A program made the translations under genes and the position numbers. Below are positions 1 to 8,545 of a DNA stretch of 64,000 bases, one piece after another (position 1 is the first letter of the stretch; each line of letters starts with the position of its first letter). Location of the stretch: positions 62,001 to 126,000 of the forward strand of contig CAJXUN010000003.1 of NCBI GenBank assembly GCA_913061475.1, read 5' to 3'. The stretch comes from an uncultured Colwellia sp. (lineage in GTDB: Bacteria; Pseudomonadota; Gammaproteobacteria; Enterobacterales; Alteromonadaceae). The notes under the pieces are model-generated. The model was given only the letters and a program-made list of their open reading frames with translations. It was not told where the DNA came from and did not search any database.

Positions 1-14
1 TTTTGTTTTGAATG

Positions 15-431
15 CTACGACTTGTTTGTGAAAAGAGCATCCACTATAGGACAGTCATCTATTGAATAGTTGCTGCCTTTACACTGATTCACCATTTCAT
101 TTAATGCTAACTGAAGACGTTGCAAATCATCTATTTTTTCTTGTACAACTCTTGCTTGCTGCATTGCCATTGCCTTTACCTCGCCGCAATAATGATCAGG
201 TTCATCGATGAATTTAAGCAAGTCTTTGATCTGCTCTATCTTAAAACCAAGATCACGGCTTCGTCTGATAAAATTTAGCCGCTTAATGTGTGACAAGGCG
301 TACACTCTATGCCCACCTACGGTTCTTGAAGGCTCAGGCATTAGCCCGATTTTTTCATAATAATGAACTGTTTCGACCTTACATCCTGATGCTTTGGCAA
401 GTTGCCCAATAGAGTATTTTTGACTATTCAT
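15..431 (-). CDS. MerR-family regulator, Hg(II)-type cysteines
   Basis: This is a metal-sensing transcription factor of 138 aa with an N-terminal winged helix (residues 6-40) and a dimerisation helix. Cysteines at about 82, 117 and 127 (YCGEV, QCKGS, DDCPI) match the three-cysteine Hg(II) site of MerR. It is divergent from the GDCCVxC/mer-like genes that begin at 497, and a 19-bp-spacer promoter (442-472) lies between them. That promoter has a CTATAG-type dyad, more typical of CadR/ZntR-like regulators than of classical MerR, so the inducer (Hg versus Cd/Zn/Pb) is uncertain even though the protein looks Hg-type. Confidence 0.85.
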   Translation of the reverse strand: MNSQKYSIGQLAKASGCKVETVHYYEKIGLMPEPSRTVGGHRVYALSHIKRLNFIRRSRDLGFKIEQIKDLLKFIDEPDHYCGEVKAMAMQQARVVQEKIDDLQRLQLALNEMVNQCKGSNYSIDDCPIVDALFTNKS

Positions 432-441
432 GTAAAACTCC

Positions 442-472
442 TTGAACCTATAGTTACTACAGGTTCTATACT
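442..472 (+). promoter_or_regulatory. MerR-type promoter/operator, CTATAG class
   Basis: The -35 is TTGAAC (442-447) and the -10 is TATACT (467-472), separated by 19 bp, the over-long spacer typical of MerR-activated promoters. The spacer holds the imperfect dyad CCTATAG-TTA-CTACAGG (447-463). It faces the genes at 497-2155, and the regulator at 15-431 starts on its other side. Confidence 0.75.
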
Positions 473-496
473 AGCATAAACAAACTAAGGATCTAT

Positions 497-718
497 ATGG
501 CTGAGATTATTACAAAGTCACAACTAAAATGCCCTGAATGCGGGCATACAGAGTTAATTGAAATGCCAACAAACTCTTGTCAATGGTTCTCTGAATGCAC
601 TTTTTGTAAAGCGCTACTAAAGCCTATCAAGGGCGATTGTTGTGTATTTTGTTCCTATGGCTCGGTTCCATGTCCTCCAGTTCAGGAGGATGGATCGTGT
701 TCAAGCTGTGGAGATTAA
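497..718 (+). CDS. GDCCVxC-domain small protein
   Basis: This 73-aa cysteine-rich cytoplasmic protein has a CPEC zinc-ribbon-like start, a second CxxC (CTFC) and the signature GDCCVFCSYG at about residues 46-55. It belongs to the family named GDCCVxC domain-containing (seleno)protein, commonly found in mercury loci; the function is not established. All the positions that carry selenocysteine in some homologues are Cys here. It is the first gene after the MerR-type promoter and its stop lies 1 bp before the next start. A paralogue lies at 34663-34887 beside merC. Confidence 0.85.
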   Translation: MAEIITKSQLKCPECGHTELIEMPTNSCQWFSECTFCKALLKPIKGDCCVFCSYGSVPCPPVQEDGSCSSCGD

Positions 719-719
719 A

Positions 720-1115
720 ATGTCTATAAGTAAGTTATTAGAAAAGCGTTACCTGAAATGGATCACCCTCTTCATTGCTAGTGGAACTTTGCTTTGCTGT
801 GCCTTGCCTATTTTGCTTGTGACATTAGGATTTGGTGCTGTCGTTGCTAGCTTAAATTACAACATTCCAGCACTGCTATTTCTTGCAGAACACAAGAGCT
901 GGACATTAACAATAGCAGCTCTTATTTTGATGGTTTTAGCTTGGGTTATTTGGCGGCCAAATCAGCATTGCCCATCAGATCCTGCTTTATCTGCGCTTTG
1001 TATTAAATCGAGACAATGGAATAAAAGAATCTTTTGGCTAAGTTTGTTGATCTGGTTAATTGGCTTTTTCACTAGTTACCTTTTATTACCCATTCGTAAC
1101 TTACTTGGTCTATAG
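720..1115 (+). CDS. MerT/MerC-like inner-membrane mercuric ion carrier
   Basis: This is a 131-aa, four-helix membrane protein. The start at 720 (MSISKLLEKRY) was chosen because it follows the upstream stop by one base; the longer open frame begins inside the previous gene. Helix 1 carries a vicinal cysteine pair (LLCCALPILL, about residues 25-26), as in MerT/MerC-type carriers that move Hg(II) from a periplasmic binding protein into the cell. More cysteines (QHCPSD, ALCIK) lie in the central loop. It sits between the GDCCVxC protein and a MerP-like protein, which supports a transport role. It is divergent from classical MerT, so it could carry another soft metal. Confidence 0.7.
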   Translation: MSISKLLEKRYLKWITLFIASGTLLCCALPILLVTLGFGAVVASLNYNIPALLFLAEHKSWTLTIAALILMVLAWVIWRPNQHCPSDPALSALCIKSRQWNKRIFWLSLLIWLIGFFTSYLLLPIRNLLGL

Positions 1116-1127
1116 CGGAGCAAAAAA

Positions 1128-1430
1128 ATGAAAAAATTTTTATTATTCACGTTGATTATAGCTTTATTTACTTCATTGTCAGCCAAGGCCAAGACAATCG
1201 AAGTTGAGGTACACGGTATGACTTGTGCCTTCTGTGTTGACAATTTGAATAGAAAATTCAATAAAATGGAAGGAGTATTAAAAGTTCAAGTTAGTTTGAA
1301 GACGAAGAAAGTTAGGATAGAAACAGAAGCAGAATTACCAACTATTGAGATGATTAAACAAGCAGTATTGGATGCTGGGTTTACCCCGATAAAAGTAACG
1401 GTGCTCTCTAATGAAAAAGCTAAAAAATAG
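1128..1430 (+). CDS. MerP-like periplasmic HMA metal-binding protein
   Basis: This 100-aa protein has a signal peptide (about residues 1-20, cleavage near SAKA) followed by one heavy-metal-associated domain. The metal-binding loop is GMTCAFC with cysteines at about 33 and 36, the same positions as in MerP. The probable role is to capture Hg(II) in the periplasm and pass it to the carrier encoded at 720. The C terminus (NEKAKK) overlaps the start of the next reading frame by 20 bp. Confidence 0.8.
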   Translation: MKKFLLFTLIIALFTSLSAKAKTIEVEVHGMTCAFCVDNLNRKFNKMEGVLKVQVSLKTKKVRIETEAELPTIEMIKQAVLDAGFTPIKVTVLSNEKAKK

Positions 1431-2155
1431 AATTAAATCAATCGCCATTATTACACTGATTTCAATACTCAATGTACAAACCGCTCATGGTATGGGATTG
1501 AAATCATTTGTCGCGTTACCTATTGATAAACATGGTTATGTTATTAGGTTTTCATATGAGCACTTAACAGGTGGTGACAAAGATAATTTTATTACAAGCG
1601 TTGCCTATGGCCTCAGTAATGACCAAGCACTACTTATTGCCCTACCCTACAAAGTAAAACCAAGGGAGGAAGAACGAGTTGGTGATCTATCAGCTTTATA
1701 TCGCCGCACTGTAATACAAAATGATTTTTTCTTAGGCACTTCAAGACTGGCATTACTAGCTGGTGCTGTTGTTCCTAGTGATAATGATCGAGATCCAGCA
1801 GTCCAAGGAGGATTTGTTTATACATTCTTCAAAGGTAGATATGAATTCGATATTGATGCACTTTATCAAGCTGGTATTAATAACCGTCCTGATAGCGGTC
1901 GATATGATATATCTTGACAATATCGTTTATCTCCTCCAGTTTACCCTGATTGGGGTATTGAATCTGAATTAATTGCGGTTACAGAGCTTAATGGAAGATG
2001 GGAAGAAGGAAAGGAAAGGAAATGAAATCACTCACCAAGTTACTATAGGTCTTCAATTGGTGAATCCAAAGTGGGTTTTGGAAGGAGGCTTGGTTAAAAA
2101 TTTAAACAATAATAATGATCTTAGTCTCTTGTTAAGTACACGAATTCATTTTTGA
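1411..2155 (+). pseudogene. Broken outer-membrane/beta-barrel-like protein gene
   Basis: A signal peptide (about residues 1-27) is followed by alternating hydrophobic strands (GYVIRFSYEHLTGG, AYGLSNDQALLIALPYK), which look like a transporter-type beta barrel. The frame is interrupted by TGA at 1915-1917. Reading through it continues with homology-like text (QYRLSPPVYPDWGIESE, ELNGRWEEG), then the frame shifts at a run of three GGAAA units (2008-2022). The last part (ITHQVTIGLQ...LLSTRIHF) is in another frame and ends in a terminal aromatic residue, typical of outer-membrane barrels. Two independent lesions support a pseudogene. The in-frame copy numbers of GGAAA would be 1 or 4. The family is known as a companion of small mer/copper loci, but its function is not defined. 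Confidence 0.7.
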
Positions 2156-2197
2156 AAATAATGGTTGTTATTTATTAAATTTACAGTGAGATTATTG

Positions 2198-2590
2198 ATG
2201 TCTAGAACAATTAGTAAAGTAGCGAAAGAAATTGGCATTAACATTGAAACAATACGTTTTTATGAACGTAAAGGCTTAATAGAACAGCCCATAAAACCTA
2301 TACAGGGGTACAGACATTATCCTGATGAAACAATCAATAGAATTCGCTTCATAAGGCGTTCTCAAGAATTAGGCTTCACGCTAAATGAAATTGAAGGATT
2401 GCTTTCTCTTAATGATAGTCCCTGCAATAAAGTCCAAGAGTTAGCCCAAAAAAAATTAATTGCTGTTCAAAAAAAGCAAAACGACTTATTGCTATTAGAA
2501 AAAGCTCTTTTAGAGCATTTGAGTCAGTGCAAGAACAACAAGGATAATACTCACTGCCCAATTATTGATTCATTACAGCCTAAACTATAA
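2198..2590 (+). CDS. merR: MerR mercury-responsive regulator
   Basis: This 130-aa regulator starts at ATG 2198; the longer frame upstream lacks MerR homology. The winged helix is at residues 3-40 (VAKEIGINIETIRFYERKGL). The Hg(II) ligands are conserved as Cys76 (SPCNK), Cys111 (SQCKN) and Cys120 (THCPI). It lies upstream of, and co-directional with, the glutamate dehydrogenase gene and merTPCAD. Both of those units start with CCGTAC-class MerR promoters (2657 and 4127), so this protein is their likely activator/repressor. Confidence 0.9.
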   Translation: MSRTISKVAKEIGINIETIRFYERKGLIEQPIKPIQGYRHYPDETINRIRFIRRSQELGFTLNEIEGLLSLNDSPCNKVQELAQKKLIAVQKKQNDLLLLEKALLEHLSQCKNNKDNTHCPIIDSLQPKL

Positions 2591-2656
2591 CAACGTTTTA
2601 ACCTGCCCCCTTTGTACCTCATATTTCTATCAATTTATTTATACCCAAATTAATAA

Positions 2657-2687
2657 TTGACCCCGTACCTAACCACAGAGTTTATTC
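2657..2687 (+). promoter_or_regulatory. MerR-type promoter upstream of glutamate dehydrogenase
   Basis: The -35 is TTGACC (2657-2662) and the -10 is TTATTC (2682-2687), with a 19-bp spacer. The left half-site CCCCGTACCTA matches the operator at 4127, but the right half (CCACAGAG) is degenerate, so binding may be weaker. Confidence 0.6.
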
Positions 2688-2811
2688 TCTATTTACCTAG
2701 CTGTGTTGGCAAGATTTTTCAAGCGAAAGACCAAAGCAAAATCAAAGGTCATTCTATGCATATCACAGTTTAGTTTGTTGCTTTAGTAATAAATAACGGC
2801 GGAGGATACCA

Positions 2812-4095
2812 ATGACAACTTTATTTGAAGATGCACAATCACGTCTTACTGAGGTTATGAAATATATAACACTATCTGATGACGTGATCAGTAGAATGAA
2901 ATTTCCTAAGCGAACACTGATCGTCAGTATCCCTGTGCGCATGGATGACGGCAGGTTACGGGTATTTAAGGGGTATCGTGTTCAATTCGATGACACACGA
3001 GGTCCAACCAAAGGAGGCATTCGCTATCACCCATCTGTAAATTTAGATGAAGTCACTTCGCTCAGCTTTTGGATGACCATAAAATGCGCGGTAGTTGGCT
3101 TACCTTTTGGCGGAGCTAAAGGGGGTATTGAAGTTGATCCTAAGGAGCTGTCGCTATTAGAACTTGAGAGGCTATCACGCGGATATATCAGAGCGATAGC
3201 CGATATTATTGGACCTAAGCGAGACATCCCAGCCCCTGATGTATATACCAATGCGACCATAATGGGCTGGATGGCAGATGAATATAACCAAATCATGCGA
3301 GAGCAATTACCTGCGGTTATCACAGGTAAGCCCATACATTTGAATGGTTCATTAGGTAGAGAGGCAGCAACAGGTCGAGGTGCCTTATTTGTACTTCTCC
3401 AATGGGCTAAGTTTAAAAATTTAATACCTGAACAGACAACTATTGCGGTGCAGGGTTTTGGTAACGCAGGCTTTCACTTTGCAAAACTAGCAACGCAAGC
3501 AGGGTTTAAAATTATCGCATTGTCCGACTCTAAAGGCGGAATCATCTCAAATGATAGCTTAGATCCCCAATTGATTATGAATCACAAACAAACAGAAAAA
3601 ACATTAAAAGCCATGCTTTATTGTGAAGGAACTGTGTGCGAAGAAGCTGAATTTGAAACTATATCTAATGAACAACTACTTGAATTAAATGTCGATATTT
3701 TAGTTCTCGCGGCATTAGAAAACCAAATTACTGAGCATAATGCCGCTAACATAAAAGCAAAGCATATACTCGAAATAGCCAATGGACCGATAAACGCTGC
3801 CGCTGATGAGTTACTTAATCAACGAGGCGTTAGTGTATTACCCGATGTACTTGTCAATGCCGGAGGCGTAACCGTAAGTTACTTTGAGTGGGTACAAAAT
3901 CGTGCAGGTTTCTACTGGGAAGAATCGGAAATCAACCATCGTCTACAGAATGTCATGGACAAGGAAGCTGTGAACATTTTTAACCTAGCTCAAAAAAATA
4001 ATACATCACTTAGAACTGCCGCCTATTTGCATGGAATCAACAGAATATCTGGTGCAATGACAGAGCATGGGACTCATGAATATTTCCAAAAGTAA
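2812..4095 (+). CDS. Glu/Leu/Phe/Val dehydrogenase (glutamate dehydrogenase family)
   Basis: This 427-aa enzyme of the Glu/Leu/Phe/Val dehydrogenase family should interconvert L-glutamate with 2-oxoglutarate and ammonia using NAD(P). Conserved segments visible are KGGIRYHP (about residues 65-72), PFGGAKGG with the catalytic-region lysine (about 97-104), APDVYTN with the catalytic aspartate (about 141-147), and the Rossmann loop QGFGNAGF (about 214-221). Length is normal. It has its own MerR-type promoter (2657) and lies between merR and merTPCAD, in the same direction. Inference: it may supply reduced cofactor for mercuric reductase or glutamate under thiol stress. Coenzyme preference cannot be told from this reading. 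Confidence 0.92.
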   Translation: MTTLFEDAQSRLTEVMKYITLSDDVISRMKFPKRTLIVSIPVRMDDGRLRVFKGYRVQFDDTRGPTKGGIRYHPSVNLDEVTSLSFWMTIKCAVVGLPFGGAKGGIEVDPKELSLLELERLSRGYIRAIADIIGPKRDIPAPDVYTNATIMGWMADEYNQIMREQLPAVITGKPIHLNGSLGREAATGRGALFVLLQWAKFKNLIPEQTTIAVQGFGNAGFHFAKLATQAGFKIIALSDSKGGIISNDSLDPQLIMNHKQTEKTLKAMLYCEGTVCEEAEFETISNEQLLELNVDILVLAALENQITEHNAANIKAKHILEIANGPINAAADELLNQRGVSVLPDVLVNAGGVTVSYFEWVQNRAGFYWEESEINHRLQNVMDKEAVNIFNLAQKNNTSLRTAAYLHGINRISGAMTEHGTHEYFQK

Positions 4096-4126
4096 CACTT
4101 AATTACATTTGCCTAACAAATAATCA

Positions 4127-4158
4127 TTGACTCCGTACCTAGGTACATAAAATACACT
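4127..4158 (+). promoter_or_regulatory. PmerT: MerR promoter/operator
   Basis: The -35 is TTGACT (4127-4132), followed by the dyad-bearing spacer CCGTACCTAGGTAC and a -10 at ATACAC/TACACT (about 4152-4158), giving a 19-20 bp spacer. It closely resembles classical mer promoters (TTGACTCCGTAC). It drives merT and the following genes. Confidence 0.8.
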
Positions 4159-4185
4159 TATTCCATAACTTAACGAGGTAATCAT

Positions 4186-4533
4186 ATGAATCAGAAAGAA
4201 TCCAACCTTCCAGTGATAGGAGGCATTATCGCCGCAATAGGCGCGGGTGTGTGCTGTGTTGGCCCGCTAGTGTTATTGCTACTGGGCGTTAGCGGCTCAT
4301 GGATTGGAAATTTAACCGCATTTGAACCTTATAGACCAGTATTTATTCTATTTGTCGTTGTACTGTTCAGTTATTCAGGCTGGAAAATTTATCGCCCGGT
4401 CGAAGAGTGTGAACCGGGAACAGCTTGCGCAGTTCCAGCCAAACAACAGCGACGTAAAGTTATCTTTTGGCTTAGCGCGATAACTGCCATTACTTTAGTC
4501 ACGAGCAATTACTGGATACTCATATTCGCTTAA
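4186..4533 (+). CDS. merT: Mercuric ion transporter MerT
   Basis: This 115-aa inner-membrane protein (classical MerT is 116 aa) has three predicted helices. The vicinal Cys23-Cys24 pair (GVCCVGP) is in helix 1, and a second cysteine pair (EECEPGTAC, about 76 and 82) lies in the cytoplasmic loop before helix 3. It accepts Hg(II) from MerP and releases it to MerA. It is the first gene after the MerR promoter at 4127 and is followed by merP, merC, merA and merD. Confidence 0.95.
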   Translation: MNQKESNLPVIGGIIAAIGAGVCCVGPLVLLLLGVSGSWIGNLTAFEPYRPVFILFVVVLFSYSGWKIYRPVEECEPGTACAVPAKQQRRKVIFWLSAITAITLVTSNYWILIFA

Positions 4534-4582
4534 TTTTTATCAAACTATTTACTATTACAAACATTAAACTGAGGAATCACCA

Positions 4583-4858
4583 ATGAAAAAATTACTACTA
4601 ACCGCTTTGCTTACTTTATCAAGCATGAATGTATTTGCAGAAATTCAAACCGTTACGCTTGACGTACCAACGATGAATTGTGCTACCTGTCCAATCACAG
4701 TTAAAAAATCATTAAAAAATGTCGATGGAGTTGAAAAAGCGGAAGTCACTTATGGAACCAAACTAGCAGTGGTTTCTTATGATGATGCCAAAACCAACGT
4801 TGATGCTTTAATCAAAGCAACAACCGATGCGGGTTATCCGTCCAAATTGAAAAAATAG
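4583..4858 (+). CDS. merP: Periplasmic mercury-binding protein MerP
   Basis: This 91-aa protein, the usual MerP length, has a signal peptide ending near NVFA (residue 19) and one HMA fold with MNCATC (Cys33, Cys36) as the Hg(II) ligands. It scavenges Hg(II) in the periplasm for MerT/MerC. It lies 49 bp after merT and 9 bp before merC. Confidence 0.95.
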   Translation: MKKLLLTALLTLSSMNVFAEIQTVTLDVPTMNCATCPITVKKSLKNVDGVEKAEVTYGTKLAVVSYDDAKTNVDALIKATTDAGYPSKLKK

Positions 4859-4867
4859 AGGTGTATT

Positions 4868-5287
4868 ATGCTTAACCCTTTGAAATTACTTACCCGCATT
4901 GGCGATAAAGCTGGCTCTTTGGGCGCTGTTATTTCCGCAATGGGTTGTGCTATGTGCTTTCCTGCTATTGCAAATGTTGCTGCCGCATTGGGCATGGGGT
5001 TTTTAGGGCAATGGGAAGGATTATTCATTAATACTTTGTTTCCGTTATTTGCTTCATTAGCGTTAGTTATGAATGTATTGGGTTGGTTTAGCCACCACCA
5101 GTGGCACCGTAGTCTACTTGGCTCAATAGGCCCCATTTTAGTGTTGTTATCGTTGTATCCTTGGTTTGAGTACGATTGGAGTACATACGTAACCTATACA
5201 GGGTTAGGTTTAATGGTTGCTGTTTCCATATTAGACATGGTTTCTCCTGCTAGTAAACGTTGTGATGACGAAACGTGTCCTGCTTAA
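4868..5287 (+). CDS. merC: Mercury transport protein MerC
   Basis: This 139-aa, four-helix inner-membrane protein has the MerC signature GCAMCFPA (Cys27, Cys30) in helix 1 and a C-terminal cysteine pair (KRCDDETC) at the cytoplasmic end. It imports Hg(II) in parallel with MerT. It lies 29 bp before merA. A homologue lies at 34875-35264. Confidence 0.93.
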   Translation: MLNPLKLLTRIGDKAGSLGAVISAMGCAMCFPAIANVAAALGMGFLGQWEGLFINTLFPLFASLALVMNVLGWFSHHQWHRSLLGSIGPILVLLSLYPWFEYDWSTYVTYTGLGLMVAVSILDMVSPASKRCDDETCPA

Positions 5288-5316
5288 ATTGAGAATAGAT
5301 AATTAAGGAAGTATAA

Positions 5317-6768
<1,452 letters not shown>

Positions 6769-6866
6769 TCTCTGCTGTAGCATAGCTTAATAGAACACTT
6801 ATTCGCTTAAATAAACGATCAAAAGCGTTAAGTGTTCTACTTCAAAATTCGATAAAGGAATTTATA

Positions 6867-7316
6867 ATGACCAAGCCGAAAATTGAAAATATTCCCATTG
6901 AACACGATTCTTTTTTAAATGAAATACCCGATTTTGATGGGTTTATTCATGCCAATGATGACCTTTTGAATTTCCCTTTGAGTATTTCCCAGTTAGCAAA
7001 AGCTGCTCAAACTACAGTTCACACAGTCAGGAATTATTTAATTGAGGATTTACTGCATTGCAGTGAACAGACTAAGGCAGGTTATGGCCTTTACGATTTG
7101 TGTGCATTGAAACGCCTTCGATTTATTCGTAGTGCTAGAGCAGCAGGTCTTCTAATTGTTGATATTAGGCCGCTATTACTAGCGATAAACGAAGATCAGC
7201 ACAGTATTCCAGCCAATATACTTACGCAACTATATACAAAAATTCAGCATAAAAGAATATTTTTAGAGCATGTTCGCAAGCAAATTGAAGAGATAGATCA
7301 GTTAGTCCAAGTTTAA
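6867..7316 (+). CDS. merD: MerD-like mercury coregulator
   Basis: This 149-aa protein has a MerR-type winged helix (about residues 38-75: ISQLAKAAQTTVHTVRNYL) but lacks the three-cysteine Hg site. The DNA-contacting segment and the GYGLYDLCALKRLRFIRSARAAG stretch match MerD, the distal-operon protein thought to displace Hg-MerR and shut the operon down. It has an acidic N-terminal extension of about 35 residues not present in Tn21 MerD. It is the last gene of the mer operon, 98 bp after merA. Confidence 0.8.
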   Translation: MTKPKIENIPIEHDSFLNEIPDFDGFIHANDDLLNFPLSISQLAKAAQTTVHTVRNYLIEDLLHCSEQTKAGYGLYDLCALKRLRFIRSARAAGLLIVDIRPLLLAINEDQHSIPANILTQLYTKIQHKRIFLEHVRKQIEEIDQLVQV

Positions 7317-7329
7317 ATAACCGATAATG

Positions 7330-7350
7330 GTTACTTATGAGTAACTTTAT
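7330..7350 (+). terminator. Possible mer operon terminator
   Basis: The stem GTTACT/AGTAAC (7330-7335 and 7340-7345) with loop TATG is followed by TTTATTTC, just downstream of merD. The stem is short (6 bp), so termination may be weak. Confidence 0.5.
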
Positions 7351-7556
7351 TTCACCATAGATAATGTTCTATTGAAATTTTATCTCAATACAGTTTTATC
7401 GTGAAACTCCAACTTTCAATATAAAGAAGCATACAATAGAAATAATTAGCCGCGAGCGGCTCAGAATAGATAATTAATATTTATTTTGTACTGATTTATT
7501 ATTTCCAAAAAAATATATAGACTGTATCTTTTCAATATCAATTCCAGAGGCAACAG
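7351..7556. other. AT-rich intergenic region between mer operon and defence block
   Basis: No gene is seen. It contains one small GC hairpin, GCCGC-GA-GCGGC near 7450, and an AGAGG ribosome-binding site (about 7546-7550) for the TTG start at 7557. The upstream end of this stretch probably marks the seam between the mercury genes and the next cargo block. Confidence 0.5.
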
Positions 7557-8312
7557 TTGGGTCTAGTAGTACAAGGAAGCGTAGTCAAAGTTGAGCATTC
7601 AAATAAGGATTGGTTAAAAACAACCCCTCATGGGAATCCCACCAAAGAAAATATTGAAGGATTACTTGTATATTCCTTATTTAAAAGACTGTTAGCTTCA
7701 CGTAAATCACGAAGAAAATATCGAGATAAAATTCCCGGTGATAACTGCCCTATTATTTATGCTTTGAAAGGTAAAGATAACCTTACAACAGATATAACTA
7801 GCATTAAAAAACTTAGGCTTAGCTACGCGACTATTGTAAGTGTTTTTCAGGCTAGTGAGCCTGATGGTTATGATTTGGTTATCTCAATGCCATCTGCTTA
7901 TAACATTAGCAGCATTATTGGCAAGCGGTTGGCAAGAACATTCACGGCTCAACACTCTTATGATTTTTTACGTAAGTTAACAATTGAAGAAGCATTTAAC
8001 TTACTAGATAGAGCTGACATAAGTGTTGAAGAGCATAAAACGTTATCTCATAGGCTAAGAAAGCAAATGAATGAAAAAGGGTTTCAGGGGGATTTTTCGT
8101 TAAAAGGTATTCCAGTTCCTTTTCGGAGCGAGTTCCCTCCACTATGCCTGAATAATACAGGAATTGAAAATTTGGAACCTAAGCGTATTCTACTAGTCGA
8201 TGATCTACTGGCGACAGGGACTACATTAAAAACTGCTTATAACTTAGTAGAATCATTGTATCCACATGCTGTAATACATGGCGCTAGTCTTATAAGTTCA
8301 TCGACGAAATGA
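7557..8312 (+). CDS. Phosphoribosyltransferase-like protein
   Basis: This 251-aa protein has a C-terminal PRTase signature RILLVDDLLATGTTL (about residues 210-224), the PRPP-binding loop with two aspartates followed by a TGTT turn. The N-terminal 180 residues are not recognised; they include KSRRKYRDK and ISMPSAYNISSIIGKRLA, the latter resembling the first strand-helix of a PRTase core. The start is TTG 7557, supported by AGAGG six bases upstream; no ATG is available. PRTase-fold proteins of this type occur as accessory effectors in anti-phage systems, including some retrons, but no reverse transcriptase is present here. A candidate structured RNA follows on the same strand. Confidence 0.7.
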   Translation: MGLVVQGSVVKVEHSNKDWLKTTPHGNPTKENIEGLLVYSLFKRLLASRKSRRKYRDKIPGDNCPIIYALKGKDNLTTDITSIKKLRLSYATIVSVFQASEPDGYDLVISMPSAYNISSIIGKRLARTFTAQHSYDFLRKLTIEEAFNLLDRADISVEEHKTLSHRLRKQMNEKGFQGDFSLKGIPVPFRSEFPPLCLNNTGIENLEPKRILLVDDLLATGTTLKTAYNLVESLYPHAVIHGASLISSSTK

Positions 8313-8316
8313 ACTT

Positions 8317-8332
8317 GACGAATTCGTCAATT
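8317..8332. repeat. 16-bp perfect palindrome after the PRTase gene
   Basis: TTGACGAATTCGTCAA is a perfect palindrome that starts just after the PRTase stop codon. It could be a protein-binding site, or in RNA a six-bp stem with an AAUU loop. There is no T-run after it, so it is not a classical terminator. Confidence 0.7.
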
Positions 8333-8359
8333 AACATCATAATGATCGATACAGAGTGT

Positions 8360-8528
8360 GCTTGAGTCTCCCCGCTCTTAAAATCCAGACGAGACCCGCG
8401 TAGGCACCTTGCTGAAGGTCGGTTCGTAAAGAACGAGTATTTGGCAGGTTAGGCAGCGGCTAACCCTTCAACTCTTTGTTGTCGTATTAGTAACTTTAGG
8501 AGAGCTTTTTGCTCTCCTTTGTTCTTTC
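8360..8528 (+). ncRNA. Candidate structured non-coding RNA
   Basis: No open frame of useful size exists here on either strand, yet the GC content rises above the surroundings and nested hairpins follow one another. They are GTCTC/GAGAC (8366-8370, 8391-8395), ACCTT/AAGGT (8406-8410, 8415-8419), GTTC/GAAC (8422-8425, 8431-8434) and GGTTAG/CTAACC (8447-8452, 8460-8465). They end in a strong intrinsic terminator (8498-8518). The orientation follows from the terminator. The RNA family is not recognised. It may be co-transcribed with the PRTase gene or have its own promoter. Confidence 0.5.
8498..8528 (+). terminator. Intrinsic terminator
   Basis: The perfect 8-bp stem AGGAGAGC/GCTCTCCT (8498-8505, 8511-8518) has a TTTTT loop and is followed by TTGTTCTTTC. 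It ends the PRTase/ncRNA unit on the plus strand and faces the convergent gene ending at 8546. Confidence 0.8.
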
Positions 8529-8545
8529 TGGGATTTGATATTTAA

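Noticed and set aside
1915-1917. In-frame TGA as a selenocysteine codon
   Set aside because: The residue lies in a beta-barrel strand with no redox context, no SECIS-like hairpin was evident, and a second frameshift lies downstream. Pseudogene is simpler.
8440-8470. Integron attC-like site (GTTAGGC ... GGCTAAC)
   Set aside because: The core orientation is reversed relative to attC (GTT on the outside left) and the arms are only 7 nt apart. It is better read as a hairpin.
7557-8528. Retron (PRTase effector plus structured RNA)
   Set aside because: No reverse transcriptase motif is present in any frame nearby, so the key retron component is missing. Only a PRTase plus RNA candidate is claimed.
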